Shown piece by piece: positions 1 to 8,283 of a DNA stretch of 38,910 nt; the first letter of the stretch is position 1; the number at the start of each line of letters is the position of its first letter. Location: NCBI RefSeq assembly GCF_000336715.1, contig NZ_AOMF01000155.1:1-38910 (forward strand). Direction: 5' to 3'. The notes below the pieces were generated by a model. It was not told the DNA's origin, did no database searches, and saw only the letters and a list, made by a program, of their open reading frames with translations. Source of the stretch: Halococcus thailandensis JCM 13552 (GTDB lineage: Archaea > Halobacteriota > Halobacteria > Halobacteriales > Halococcaceae). The position numbers and the translations under genes were made by a program.

Positions 1-839
1 ACGCGCTGTTCGCTGCCACTCCTCATGGAGTTTCGATGGAGCATATCGACGCCTTCCGGGAGGCGGCCGACACGGTCGTCGATCTGAGCGCCGACTTCAG
101 ACTGGATAGCGAGGCCGAGTACGACGAGTGGTACGACGGCCACAGCCGGCCCGAACTCCTGGAGGAATCGGTGTACGCGCTCCCCGAGCGCAACCGTGAC
201 GAACTGTCGGGTGCGTCGCTGATCGCGGCGGGTGGCTGCAACGCGACCGCCACCATCCTCGGGCTCGCACCGCTGTTCGACGGCGGCATTTTGGACGGGA
301 GCGAGCAGCTGGTGGTGGACGTGAAGGTCGGCTCGTCGGAGGGCGGTGCCGGAAGCTCGAAGGCGTCCTCGCACGCCGAGCGCTCGGGCGTCGTCAGGCC
401 GTACGCGCCGACGGGCCACCGCCACGAGGCCGAAATCCAGGCCGAGTTCGGCTGCGAGACGGCGTTTTCGGCCCACGCGGTCGACATGACCCGTGGCGCA
501 GCGGCGACCTGCCACGTCTTCCCGAACGAACCGGTGACGACCGGCGATCTCTGGGGAGCCTTTCGCGAGACCTACGATGACGAACCGTTCGTCAGGCTCG
601 TGGCCGGCGGCACGGGCGTCTATCGCTACCCCGAGCCGAAAGCAGTAGCGGGCACCAACTACGCAGAGGTCGGGTTCGAGCTCGATCCGAGCAACGAACG
701 CATCGTCGTCTTTTCGGCGATCGACAACATGATGAAGGGCTCGGCGGGCCAGGCCGTCCACGCGGCAAATATTTCCTGCGGGTTCGAGGAGACCGCCGGA
801 CTCGACTTTCAGGGGCTACACCCCGTGGGGGCGCCCTGA
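1..839 (+). CDS. argC: [LysW]-glutamyl/aminoadipyl phosphate reductase, 5' truncated
   Basis: This is the NADPH-dependent reductase that turns the LysW-bound acyl phosphate into a semialdehyde in arginine (and possibly lysine) synthesis. The reading frame is open from base 3 and the residues before the Met at 36 (ALFAATPHGVS) match the family's PHG motif, so the gene starts outside the window and about 80 N-terminal residues are missing. The catalytic Cys lies in GGCNATA (codon 237-239), and the SAHAVDMTRG motif supplies the catalytic His. The stop overlaps the next start (ATGA), which implies translational coupling with argB. Use of LysW as carrier is inferred from the haloarchaeal pathway; lysW itself is not in view. 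Confidence 0.93.
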   Translation, partial: ALFAATPHGVSMEHIDAFREAADTVVDLSADFRLDSEAEYDEWYDGHSRPELLEESVYALPERNRDELSGASLIAAGGCNATATILGLAPLFDGGILDGSEQLVVDVKVGSSEGGAGSSKASSHAERSGVVRPYAPTGHRHEAEIQAEFGCETAFSAHAVDMTRGAAATCHVFPNEPVTTGDLWGAFRETYDDEPFVRLVAGGTGVYRYPEPKAVAGTNYAEVGFELDPSNERIVVFSAIDNMMKGSAGQAVHAANISCGFEETAGLDFQGLHPVGAP

Positions 840-1672
840 TGACCGTCGTCGTGAAAGTCGGCGGCGCGCGAGCAGTGAATCCCGCGGGTGCGGTTGCGGA
901 CGTGGCGGCGCTCGTCGACGGGGGCGAGGACTGCGTCGTCGTCCACGGTGGCTCGACGGCGGTCGACGAGACGCTCGAAGAGTTGGGCGACGAACCCGAA
1001 TACGTCGAGACGCCCAGTGGTGTGGTCGGGCGGTTCACCGACGAGCGTACGATGGAGGTCTTCGAGATGGTGCTCCCCGGAAAGCTGAACACCGATCTCA
1101 CCGCGCAGTTGCGGGCGAACGGTGTGGACGCGCTCGGACTGTCCGGCGTCGACGGCGGACTGCTGACCGGGCCGCGGAAGTCCGCGGTGAAGGTCGTCGA
1201 GGATGGAAAAACGAAGATCCGCCGCGGCGAGCACTCCGGCAAGATCGAGTCGGTCAACGACGACCTGCTCGAATCGCTGCTCGCTGACGGCTACACGCCG
1301 GTCGTGACGGTACCGATGGTAGCTGACGACGGGACGCCCGTTAATGCAGACGCCGACCGCGCGGCCGCGGCGGTCGCCGGCGCGCTCGACGCGACCCTGA
1401 TCGTGCTGACCGACGTCCCGGGCGTGCTCGACGATCCGGACGACCCGGAAACGCTCATCGAGCGGGCGACAACACCCCAAGAGCTCGAACGGGTCGAGTC
1501 GGTCGCCGAGGGGTTCATGGGCAAGAAGGTGATGGCGGCCACGGAGGCGCTCGACGGCGGTGCGGCGTCGGTCGTCGTCGCCGACGCCAATGCCGAGAAT
1601 CCCATTCGATCGGCGCTCGATGGCGGCGGGACGCAGCTCCTGCCCGGCGTACTCGGGGAGGTCGAGGCATGA
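839..1672 (+). CDS. argB: [LysW]-glutamate/aminoadipate kinase (acetylglutamate kinase family)
   Basis: This amino-acid kinase (277 aa) phosphorylates the carboxylate of the carrier-bound substrate, one step before ArgC. The N-terminus shows the phosphate-binding VVVKVGG motif (Lys6) followed by HGGS near residue 40, both typical of the acetylglutamate kinase/LysZ family. The ATP-side segment VLTDVPGVLDDP is present near residue 190, and MGKKV near 225. Length and motif order are normal. It overlaps argC by ATGA, and its stop overlaps the argD start by four bases, so the genes are probably one transcript. Sequence alone does not separate glutamate from aminoadipate preference; a dual role is possible. 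Confidence 0.93.
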   Translation: MTVVVKVGGARAVNPAGAVADVAALVDGGEDCVVVHGGSTAVDETLEELGDEPEYVETPSGVVGRFTDERTMEVFEMVLPGKLNTDLTAQLRANGVDALGLSGVDGGLLTGPRKSAVKVVEDGKTKIRRGEHSGKIESVNDDLLESLLADGYTPVVTVPMVADDGTPVNADADRAAAAVAGALDATLIVLTDVPGVLDDPDDPETLIERATTPQELERVESVAEGFMGKKVMAATEALDGGAASVVVADANAENPIRSALDGGGTQLLPGVLGEVEA

Positions 1673-2805
1673 GCGGCTTCGTCCACGCCGAGAAACCGAT
1701 CCGTCTCGAACGCGGCGAAGGCGTCCACCTCTACGGCGAGAACGACGACGAGTATCTCGACTGCGGGGCGAGCTACGCCTGCGCACCGCTCGGCCACACC
1801 CATCCGGCAGTGACCGAGGCGATCCGCGAACAGCTGGAACGGTTGACGTTCGTGCAAGCCTCCTATCCCGTCGCGGCGCGCGAACGGGCGAACGCGGCGC
1901 TCGAAGCCGCCGCGCCCGGGGGACTGGAGAACGTCTGGCTCTGTAACTCTGGTACGGAGGCGAACGAAGCAGCGCTGAAGTTCGCCCGGAGTGCGACTGG
2001 AAAATCGAAGATCGTCGCCACGATGCAGGGGTTCCACGGGCGGACGATGGGCGCGCTCGCGACCACGTGGAAGAACGAGTATCGCGACCCCTACGAGCCG
2101 CTGATCGGCGACGTCGAGTTCGTTCCCTACGGGGATAGCGAGGCGCTCGCGGATGCGGTCGACGAGGAGACGGCCGCGCTGATCCTCGAACCCGTCCAGG
2201 GTGAGGGGGGCATCAATCGCCCGCCCGAGGGCTATCTCGCGGCAGCGCGAGAACACACCGAGCGCGCGGACGCAGCCCTGATCCTCGACGAAGTGCAGAC
2301 CGGGATGGGAAGAACAGGGAAACTGTGGGCCTGCGAGCACGAGGGTGTGACGCCCGACGTGCTCACGACGGCGAAGGGGCTGGCGAACGGCCTGCCCGCC
2401 GGCGCGGCGCTCTGTGCGGACTGGATCGCCGAGAGCCACGGCTCGCACAACTCGACGTTTAGCGGGGGACCGGTCGTGAGCGCCGCCATCGACGCAACCC
2501 TCTCGACGCTGGTCGAAGAGGAGATCCCAGCACACGCCGGAGACGTGGGCGACTATCTCGAAACCGAACTCCGGGCGGCGGTCGGCGACGACGTCCGCGA
2601 GATCCGTGGCATGGGACTGATGGTCGGCATCGAGGTCAAGCGCGGGGCCAACCGACTTCTCCGCGATCTCGCGCTCGATCACTCGATCCTGGCGCTGCCG
2701 GCCGGCCGGTCGGTCGTCAGACTGCTCCCGCCGCTGGTGATGGACGAAGCGGACGCCGACCGGGTGGTCGACGCGCTCGCGTCCGTCCTAGGAGGGGAAT
2801 CGTGA
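1669..2805 (+). CDS. argD: [LysW]-ornithine/lysine aminotransferase (class III, PLP)
   Basis: This class III aminotransferase (378 aa) converts the carrier-bound glutamate semialdehyde to carrier-bound ornithine using glutamate and pyridoxal phosphate. Visible signatures are the cofactor-binding NSGTEANE (residues 93-100), the LILDEVQTGMGRTG block (about 204-217) and the Schiff-base lysine in TTAKGLANG (Lys236). The ATG overlaps the end of argB and the TGA overlaps the GTG start of argE, so the gene is embedded in a tightly coupled operon. Sequence does not exclude a second role in lysine synthesis. Confidence 0.94.
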   Translation: MSGFVHAEKPIRLERGEGVHLYGENDDEYLDCGASYACAPLGHTHPAVTEAIREQLERLTFVQASYPVAARERANAALEAAAPGGLENVWLCNSGTEANEAALKFARSATGKSKIVATMQGFHGRTMGALATTWKNEYRDPYEPLIGDVEFVPYGDSEALADAVDEETAALILEPVQGEGGINRPPEGYLAAAREHTERADAALILDEVQTGMGRTGKLWACEHEGVTPDVLTTAKGLANGLPAGAALCADWIAESHGSHNSTFSGGPVVSAAIDATLSTLVEEEIPAHAGDVGDYLETELRAAVGDDVREIRGMGLMVGIEVKRGANRLLRDLALDHSILALPAGRSVVRLLPPLVMDEADADRVVDALASVLGGES

Positions 2806-3863
2806 GCGAGAGCGTCGCAAGCGTCTCGGCGAGACGGGCGCGCGACCTGCTCGTCTCGCTCGTCGAAACTCCCTCGCCGACCGGCGAGGAGCGCGCCTGC
2901 GCGGAGCGCCTCGTCGATTTCTTCGAAGCACACGGGCGCGAAGCGACGATCGACGCGGTCGGCAACGTTCGCGCGCCCGCGGACGACACCGTACTGCTGA
3001 CCTCCCACATCGACACCGTGCCCGGCGAGATCCCGGTTCGGGTCGAGGCGGATGGCGACGAGGAAGTCCTCTGGGGGCGCGGCAGCGTCGACGCGACCGG
3101 CCCGCTCGCGGCGATGGCGGTCGCGGCCGTGCGCACGGGAGTGAGTTTCGCGGGCGTCGTCGGCGAGGAGACCGATTCCGACGGCGCGCGCCATCTCGTT
3201 TCGACGCGCGAGCCTCCCGAAGCGGTGATCAACGGCGAGCCCTCGGGCTGGGACGGCGTCACCTTCGGCTACCGGGGCCTGCTCGCGGGCACCTACGTCG
3301 CCACGAGCGAGTCCGGCCACACCTCACGCCCCGAGAACAACGCCATCGAGGACGCGATGGAGTGGTGGGCACGAGTGAAGGCGACCGTCGACGAGGGCGA
3401 GGAGTGGACACCCGTCTTCGAGCGCGTCACGCCGAAGGCCACCGCGATCGCGGGCGGCGTGAGTGACGACGGGCTCTCGGTCGAGGCGACGATGGACGTC
3501 CAGCTGCGCGTGCCGCCGAGCCTCACCGTCGACGAGGTACGTGAGATGGCCGATGGCGAGCTCGATACAGGTACTGTTCGCTGGCACGACAGCGTCGATC
3601 CCGTGATGTCGAGCCCAAGGACGCCGCTCGCGAGCGCGTTCCGCGCGGCGATCCGGGAAGAAGACGGCGAGCCGCGCAGCCTCCGCAAGACGGGCACCAG
3701 CGATATGAACATCTATCGCGCCTGGGATTGCCCGATGATCACCTACGGGCCGGGCGATTCGGACTTCGATCACGCGCCCGACGAGCGCCTCCCGCTCGCG
3801 GAGTTCGACACGAGCGTCGAGGTGCTCTGTACCGTCGCCGAACGGATCACGGGGGAGACATGA
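2802..3863 (+). CDS. argE: [LysW]-ornithine/lysine hydrolase (M20 peptidase family)
   Basis: This metallo-hydrolase (353 aa, LysK/ArgE family) releases free ornithine from the LysW carrier. M20-family metal ligands are visible in order: LLTSHIDTVPG (His near residue 69), GRGSVDATGP (Asp near 99) and VVGEETDSDGA (the Glu pair near 127). The start is a GTG overlapping the argD stop, and the gene's TGA overlaps the argF ATG. Placement between the aminotransferase and the carbamoyltransferase fits its step exactly. Because the substrate is inferred from context, a deacetylase role cannot be ruled out from motifs alone. Confidence 0.9.
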   Translation: MSESVASVSARRARDLLVSLVETPSPTGEERACAERLVDFFEAHGREATIDAVGNVRAPADDTVLLTSHIDTVPGEIPVRVEADGDEEVLWGRGSVDATGPLAAMAVAAVRTGVSFAGVVGEETDSDGARHLVSTREPPEAVINGEPSGWDGVTFGYRGLLAGTYVATSESGHTSRPENNAIEDAMEWWARVKATVDEGEEWTPVFERVTPKATAIAGGVSDDGLSVEATMDVQLRVPPSLTVDEVREMADGELDTGTVRWHDSVDPVMSSPRTPLASAFRAAIREEDGEPRSLRKTGTSDMNIYRAWDCPMITYGPGDSDFDHAPDERLPLAEFDTSVEVLCTVAERITGET

Positions 3864-4765
3864 CCCGGCATTTCACCGATATCGACGATCTCTCGGCGGA
3901 CGAACTGACGACAGTGCTCGACACGGCGAGTGAGCTCAAAGCACAGGTCAATCGCGGCGAGCGCGAGCCGCTGCTCGAACGACAGACGTTGGGCATGGTC
4001 TTCGAGAAACCGAGCGCGCGGACGCGCATCTCCTTCGAGACCGGAATGACCCAACTCGGCGGCCACGCCATCTTCCTCGGCCCGGAGGACATCGGGCTCG
4101 GCGAGCGCGAACCCCTGAAGGACACCGCGCGCACGCTCTCGGGCTTCGTCGACTGCGCGATGGTGCGGCTGTTCGACCACGCGGACCTCGAAGAGCTCGC
4201 CGCCCACGCCACCGTTCCGATCGTCAACGGTCTGACCGACGACGCCCACCCCTGCCAGACGCTCGCCGACCTGCTCACGATCCGCGAGACGGTCGGTTTC
4301 GACTCACGGATCGCGTGGGTCGGCGACGGCAACAACGTCGCTCAATCGTTCGTGCTGGGCTGTGCACTCGCCGGCATCGATCTCACCGTGGCGACGCCCG
4401 AGGGATACGGGATCGACGACGATGTACTGGAGCGAGCGGCCGAACTCGGTGCGCGGCCGACGACGACCGACGATCCCGAGCGGGCAGTCACCGATGCCGA
4501 CGCGGTCTACACCGACGTCTTGGTGAGCATGGGCGAGACGGGTGGTGCGGAGAAGCGCATCGCCTTCCAGGAGAGCGGCTTCCAGCTGAGCGAGCAGCTG
4601 CTCGCAGGGACCGACGCGCGCGTGCTGCACTGCCTGCCGGCCCACCGCGGCGAGGAGATCACCGACACGGTGATCGAGAGCGAGCGCTCGCTCGTCTGGC
4701 GACAGGCCGAAAACCGCCTACACGCCCAGAAAGGGCTGCTGGCCTTCCTGCTCGACGCGCGTTAG
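3860..4765 (+). CDS. argF: Ornithine carbamoyltransferase
   Basis: This enzyme (301 aa) joins ornithine and carbamoyl phosphate to give citrulline. It carries the carbamoyl-phosphate loop SARTR (residues 52-56, the STRTR variant), DDAHPCQ near residue 129, the SMG ornithine loop in VSMGETGG and the HCLP motif in LHCLPAHRG. The frame stays open upstream to about 3728, but the ATG at 3860 is chosen because it overlaps the argE stop and gives the normal family N-terminus. It is the last gene of the arginine operon. The next gene has its own promoter. argG and argH are not in the window. Confidence 0.96.
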   Translation: MTRHFTDIDDLSADELTTVLDTASELKAQVNRGEREPLLERQTLGMVFEKPSARTRISFETGMTQLGGHAIFLGPEDIGLGEREPLKDTARTLSGFVDCAMVRLFDHADLEELAAHATVPIVNGLTDDAHPCQTLADLLTIRETVGFDSRIAWVGDGNNVAQSFVLGCALAGIDLTVATPEGYGIDDDVLERAAELGARPTTTDDPERAVTDADAVYTDVLVSMGETGGAEKRIAFQESGFQLSEQLLAGTDARVLHCLPAHRGEEITDTVIESERSLVWRQAENRLHAQKGLLAFLLDAR

Positions 4766-4794
4766 TTCCCATAGTAGTGGAACGACCGCGGGCG

Positions 4795-4806
4795 GATATT
4801 TATTTC
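4795..4806 (+). promoter_or_regulatory. TATA-like promoter element for the 4828 regulator gene
   Basis: The AT-rich run GATATTTATTTC stands out from GC-rich surroundings and is centred about 27 bp before the ATG at 4828, which predicts a nearly leaderless transcript separate from the arginine operon. Confidence 0.6.
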
Positions 4807-4827
4807 CCGGCTCGCCAAACGGTTCGC

Positions 4828-5220
4828 ATGGCCGACTCCGACCCGGACCCGCAGCGATTTCGCGATCTGATGGTCGACTCCGAGCCGGGATTCGCGGAGG
4901 TGATGATCTGTGTCTTCGACATCCAGCGCCACGAGACACGGACCTATCGGACGCTGTGCGATCGCCCGGAGAGCACGGTCGCGGAGCTCGCCGAGGAGCT
5001 GGATCGTGATCGCTCGAACGTCAACAGATCCCTGTCGACGCTGCGGGAGAAAGGCCTCGCCGAACGCGGTCGCCGACTGCTCGACGGCGGCGGCCACGTC
5101 TATCAGTACACCGCGACGCCGCTGCCCGAGGCGAAAGAACTGATGCACGAGACGCTCGACGAGTGGACCGCCTACGTCCACTCGCGTATCGACGAGTTCG
5201 GCGACGAAGCGCTCGAATAG
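4828..5220 (+). CDS. Winged helix-turn-helix transcriptional regulator (TrmB/MarR-like)
   Basis: This 130-residue protein is mostly one DNA-binding domain. Residues 37-82 form a winged-helix pattern (VAELAEELDRDRSNVNRSL, then TLREKGLAERG), followed by a short wing with YQYTATP and an acidic C-terminal helix. There is no effector domain, so it may sense by dimer contacts or act as a constitutive regulator. The start is set by the TATA box 27 bp upstream; the longer open frame upstream overlaps argF and is ignored. Its position directly after the arginine operon suggests, but does not prove, a role in controlling those genes. Confidence 0.8.
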   Translation: MADSDPDPQRFRDLMVDSEPGFAEVMICVFDIQRHETRTYRTLCDRPESTVAELAEELDRDRSNVNRSLSTLREKGLAERGRRLLDGGGHVYQYTATPLPEAKELMHETLDEWTAYVHSRIDEFGDEALE

Positions 5221-5233
5221 GCGTGCGGGCGAG

Positions 5234-6325
5234 CTAGCCCGATTCGGGCGTGCGCTCGAACGCACCGGGCTGTTCCGGCCGGCTGCCGAGCGTGAGTGAG
5301 AGCGTCCGGCGCTCGCCGTTTCGCAACACCGTGACGTCGACCGTGTCGCCCGGCGACGCCTGGAGCGCGAGATACGAGGAGAGCTGCTGGCGGCCGGCGA
5401 TCTTCTCGCCGCCGAGACCGACGATGACATCGCCCTGCTTGAGCGTGCCGTCCGACGGGCCATCCTGACTGACCTGTGTGACGGCCACGCCACGTGGGCG
5501 ATCGAGACCCACCCGATCGGCGAGGTCAGGCGTGACGGTCTGCAGCCCGACGCCCATGTAGGCGTGCTCGTACTCACCGTTCTCGATGAGCGACGGCACG
5601 ACGCGCTCGACGAGCGCCGCCGAGATGGCGAAGGCGAGGTTCTCGCCGCCGCCGGAGCTGATGACGCCGATGACCCGGCCGTCGAGATCGACGAGCGGGC
5701 CGCCCGAGTTGCCCGGGTTGACCGGCGCGCCGGTCTGGATCGCGTCGGGGATCATGTAGCCGTTCGGCGCGGGGATCGAGCGATCGACGCCGCTGACGAG
5801 TCCCGACGTAACCGAGCCTTCCAGCCCGAACGGGTTGCCGATGGCGACCGCCTCCGTACCGATGGCAGGCTCCGACTCGACCAGCGAAAGCGGGTCGGCG
5901 TACTGAGGCCTGTTCCGTACCTCGACGACGGCGAGATCGCTCGACGGGTCCGTGCCGACGACCGACGCCGAGCGCCACTGCCCCTTGGAGAATCGAACCT
6001 GGACGTCGCTCGCATCGCTGACGACGTGGGCGTTCGTGACGACGTGGTCCCCACGGAAAACGAATCCCGAGCCCTGTCCACCCTGACCCGATCGACTGGT
6101 GACGCTGATGAGAACGACTGAGTCGATCGTGTCGCGGTAGACCTGCGTGTACGGACTCGGCGCGGAGCGGTTGGCGTTCGTCGCGGTCCCCGACGGCGTC
6201 CCTGTCGTCGACGATCCGTTCGTCGTGTTCTCGCCGCCGAGGACGCCGGAACAGCCGGCAATCGAGGCGGCAAGCGTCGTCCCGAGCGCGCCGAGATACC
6301 GCCGACGCGTCGTCCGCTGACTCAT
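5234..6325 (-). CDS. Tat-exported lipoprotein serine protease of the HtrA/Deg family
   Basis: This 363-residue protease probably acts outside the cell membrane in quality control of exported proteins. The N-terminus has a twin-arginine motif (RRRYLGALG) and a lipobox ending at Cys25 (SIAGC), so it should be folded inside, exported by Tat and lipid-anchored. A Ser/Thr-rich linker (31-57) leads to a trypsin-like domain with His100 (TNAHV), Asp130 (SSDLAVVEV) and Ser207 (GNSGGPL). A PDZ domain covers about 256-350. The Met at 6325 is preferred over an upstream one because it begins the signal peptide and has a TATA-like box at 6348-6355. It diverges from thrC. Confidence 0.92.
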   Translation of the reverse strand: MSQRTTRRRYLGALGTTLAASIAGCSGVLGGENTTNGSSTTGTPSGTATNANRSAPSPYTQVYRDTIDSVVLISVTSRSGQGGQGSGFVFRGDHVVTNAHVVSDASDVQVRFSKGQWRSASVVGTDPSSDLAVVEVRNRPQYADPLSLVESEPAIGTEAVAIGNPFGLEGSVTSGLVSGVDRSIPAPNGYMIPDAIQTGAPVNPGNSGGPLVDLDGRVIGVISSGGGENLAFAISAALVERVVPSLIENGEYEHAYMGVGLQTVTPDLADRVGLDRPRGVAVTQVSQDGPSDGTLKQGDVIVGLGGEKIAGRQQLSSYLALQASPGDTVDVTVLRNGERRTLSLTLGSRPEQPGAFERTPESG

Positions 6326-6347
6326 GTCCGTGGTTGGGGCCACGCGT

Positions 6348-6389
6348 GGGTAAGCACCACGCTTGTTGTGTGCGAACCAGCCGACTTTT
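6348..6389. promoter_or_regulatory. Divergent promoter pair for the protease and thrC
   Basis: The minus-strand box GCTTACCC (6348-6355) sits about 27 bp before the protease ATG. The plus-strand run GACTTTTGCC (about 6381-6389) sits about 28 bp before the thrC ATG. Both spacings fit leaderless haloarchaeal transcripts. Confidence 0.45.
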
Positions 6390-6413
6390 GCCCGCTGCCC
6401 CCGAGGCGCGCAC

Positions 6414-7667
6414 ATGTCCGACCTCAGCCTCGCCGCGGCCACCCCCGACTGCGCCGACGGCGGCGTCTGGCTCACCTGTATCGAGTGCGGCGAACAGCTC
6501 GCACCGTTCGACGAACCGACCTACCGCTGTCCCGACTGCGGCGGGCTGCTCGAAGCGCGCTACGAGCAGTATCCGACGTTCGAGGAGTTCTCGGGTCGTG
6601 GCGTCTGGCGCTACGACGCGGCGTTACCCTTCGATCACGGTGTCTCGCTGCCCGAGGGCGACACGCCGCTCCACGAGGTCCCCCGACTCGAAGCCGACGT
6701 CGGAGTACGGAGCCTGCGCGTCAAACACGAGGGGATGAACCCGACGGGTAGCTTCAAGGATCGAGGGATGACCGTCGGAGTGCGGGTCGCCGAGGAGCTC
6801 GGCGTCTCGCGGCTGGCCTGTGCCTCGACGGGCAACACGAGCGCCGCGCTCGCGGCCTACGGCGGACGCGCCGACCTGGAGACGCTCGTCCTGCTCCCCG
6901 CGGGCAAGGTCGCCGCCGGCAAAGTGGCCCAGGCCGCCCTCCACGGCGCACGCATTCTGGAAGTCGACGGCAACTTCGACGCCTGTCTCGACATCGTGAG
7001 CGAACTCGCCGACCGCGGCGAGGCCTACCTGCTCAACTCGCTCAACCCCTTCCGGCTTGAGGGCCAGAAGACGATCGGCTTCGAGATCCTCGAAGCGTTC
7101 CGCGACGACTACGGACGGGTCCCGGATCGGATCGTCCTCCCCGTCGGCAACGCCGGCAACACGGCGGCGCTCTACAAGGCCTTCCGCGAGCTCGTCCAAG
7201 CGGGCGCGCTCGCCGAGGACGAGGTGCCGATGCTGACCGGCGTCCAGGCCGCGGGGGCCGCACCGATGGTCGAGGCCATCGAGGAGGGGTACGCGGACAC
7301 CGAGCGCTGGGAGGACGTCGAGACGCGTGCGACGGCCATCCGGATCGGCAACCCGGTCAACGCGCCGAAGGCCCTCCCCGGTATCCGGGCGACCGGCGGC
7401 ACCGCGGTCGCGGTCGCCGACGACGAGATCACCGACGCCCAGCGCGCGCTCGCCGAGGAGGGCGTCGGCGTCGAACCCGCGAGCGCGGCCAGCGTCGCCG
7501 GTCTGCGCAAACTCCGCGAGGAGGGCGTCGTCGACGAGAGCGAGGACGTGGTCTGTCTGACGACCGGCCACCTGCTGAAGGACCCCGATGCGGCCGCCGC
7601 CGCGGGGGCCGAGCCGGAGCCGGTGGCGAACGATACCGAAGCGATCCTGGATCACCTGAGCGACTAG
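6414..7667 (+). CDS. thrC: Threonine synthase
   Basis: This PLP enzyme (417 aa) converts O-phosphohomoserine to threonine. The N-terminus carries a zinc-ribbon-like pair CIEC (22-25) and CPDC (39-42), common in archaeal threonine synthases. The PLP lysine is Lys115 in the NPTGSFKDRG motif, and the phosphate-binding PVGNAGN segment follows near residue 244. The start at 6414 leaves an 88-bp divergent intergenic region shared with the protease gene. It is monocistronic here. The homoserine branch also feeds the metX-metY pair 5 kb downstream, so the window covers two fates of homoserine. Confidence 0.95.
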   Translation: MSDLSLAAATPDCADGGVWLTCIECGEQLAPFDEPTYRCPDCGGLLEARYEQYPTFEEFSGRGVWRYDAALPFDHGVSLPEGDTPLHEVPRLEADVGVRSLRVKHEGMNPTGSFKDRGMTVGVRVAEELGVSRLACASTGNTSAALAAYGGRADLETLVLLPAGKVAAGKVAQAALHGARILEVDGNFDACLDIVSELADRGEAYLLNSLNPFRLEGQKTIGFEILEAFRDDYGRVPDRIVLPVGNAGNTAALYKAFRELVQAGALAEDEVPMLTGVQAAGAAPMVEAIEEGYADTERWEDVETRATAIRIGNPVNAPKALPGIRATGGTAVAVADDEITDAQRALAEEGVGVEPASAASVAGLRKLREEGVVDESEDVVCLTTGHLLKDPDAAAAAGAEPEPVANDTEAILDHLSD

Positions 7668-7761
7668 ACGGCCGGACGATCGGGCCTCGTCCGATGCAAC
7701 GGTTCAGGCCGTGCTCGCTATGCACGGAAAGACACCGTTTGTGAGACTGTTTTCTACCGTC

Positions 7762-7769
7762 CATTTATC
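7762..7769 (+). promoter_or_regulatory. TATA-like element before the small gene at 7812
   Basis: CATTTATC lies in an AT-richer patch after thrC, which also holds a T-rich run at about 7748-7754 that may end the thrC transcript. Expected transcription start is near 7792, leaving a leader of about 20 nt. Confidence 0.4.
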
Positions 7770-7811
7770 GGCCAAGGAGTGAATACCGGGGCCGACGTAT
7801 CGGTGAGCGAG

Positions 7812-7979
7812 ATGATGGCACAGACCACTCCATCGAGCTACCGGGACGAGCGTGCGGAACTCCGCGAGCGGGTTCGAAACCCCGAATCAGAAGCCGAGCG
7901 ACGCGAAGCAGTGCTGCGACTCGCGGAGATCGATCGCGAGATTCACGCGGAGACCTACGAAAAACTCGCCCGCGAGTGA
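7812..7979 (+). CDS. Small charged hypothetical protein
   Basis: This 55-residue protein is very rich in Glu and Arg with spacing that predicts one or two amphipathic helices (SYRDERAELRERVRNPE, then EAERREAVLRLAEIDREI). There is no signal peptide or membrane segment. The start could be either of two adjacent ATGs (7812 or 7815), or a GTG at 7779; the ATGs fit the promoter better. It sits between thrC and a convergent operon. Family and function are not recognised. Charge pattern and promoter support a real gene, but the short length keeps confidence moderate. Confidence 0.55.
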   Translation: MMAQTTPSSYRDERAELRERVRNPESEAERREAVLRLAEIDREIHAETYEKLARE

Positions 7980-8016
7980 GCGCGCACGCTCGGAAGTGGT
8001 CGAACGCGGACGCCGC

Positions 8017-8283
8017 TCAGTTCCCTTCGTCGTCGAAGCCGTCGAGCAGCGACGCCTGTCCCGTGTGGTCGTTGTCGTCGAACGATTCGACGCGGATGGG
8101 TACCTGCGTGTCGAGCAGGTTCGGCGGGGCGTCCGGAATGTGGAGCACGCTGTCGCCGAGGCGAACGAGCGCGGTCCCGTTCTCGTAGCCGGTGACGAAC
8201 GCCCGGAACTCCGTGCCGGGGTCATAACTGGGCTTGCTCGTCCGGAATTTGAGCCCTTCGGTGAACGCAGCGAGACGGCTCAT
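8017..8283 (-). CDS. Small conserved-looking protein, possible OB/TRAM-like fold
   Basis: This 88-residue protein has alternating hydrophobic stretches (FRAFVTGYENGTALVRLGD, then VLHIPDAP and VPIRVESFDD), suggesting a compact beta-barrel such as an OB or TRAM-like domain, followed by an acidic tail. It resembles an uncharacterised haloarchaeal family, but that is memory rather than a search result. Its ATG overlaps the stop of the NhaC-type antiporter (ATGA), so the two are probably cotranscribed and coupled. Whether it modulates the transporter or binds RNA is unknown. Confidence 0.72.
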   Translation of the reverse strand: MSRLAAFTEGLKFRTSKPSYDPGTEFRAFVTGYENGTALVRLGDSVLHIPDAPPNLLDTQVPIRVESFDDNDHTGQASLLDGFDDEGN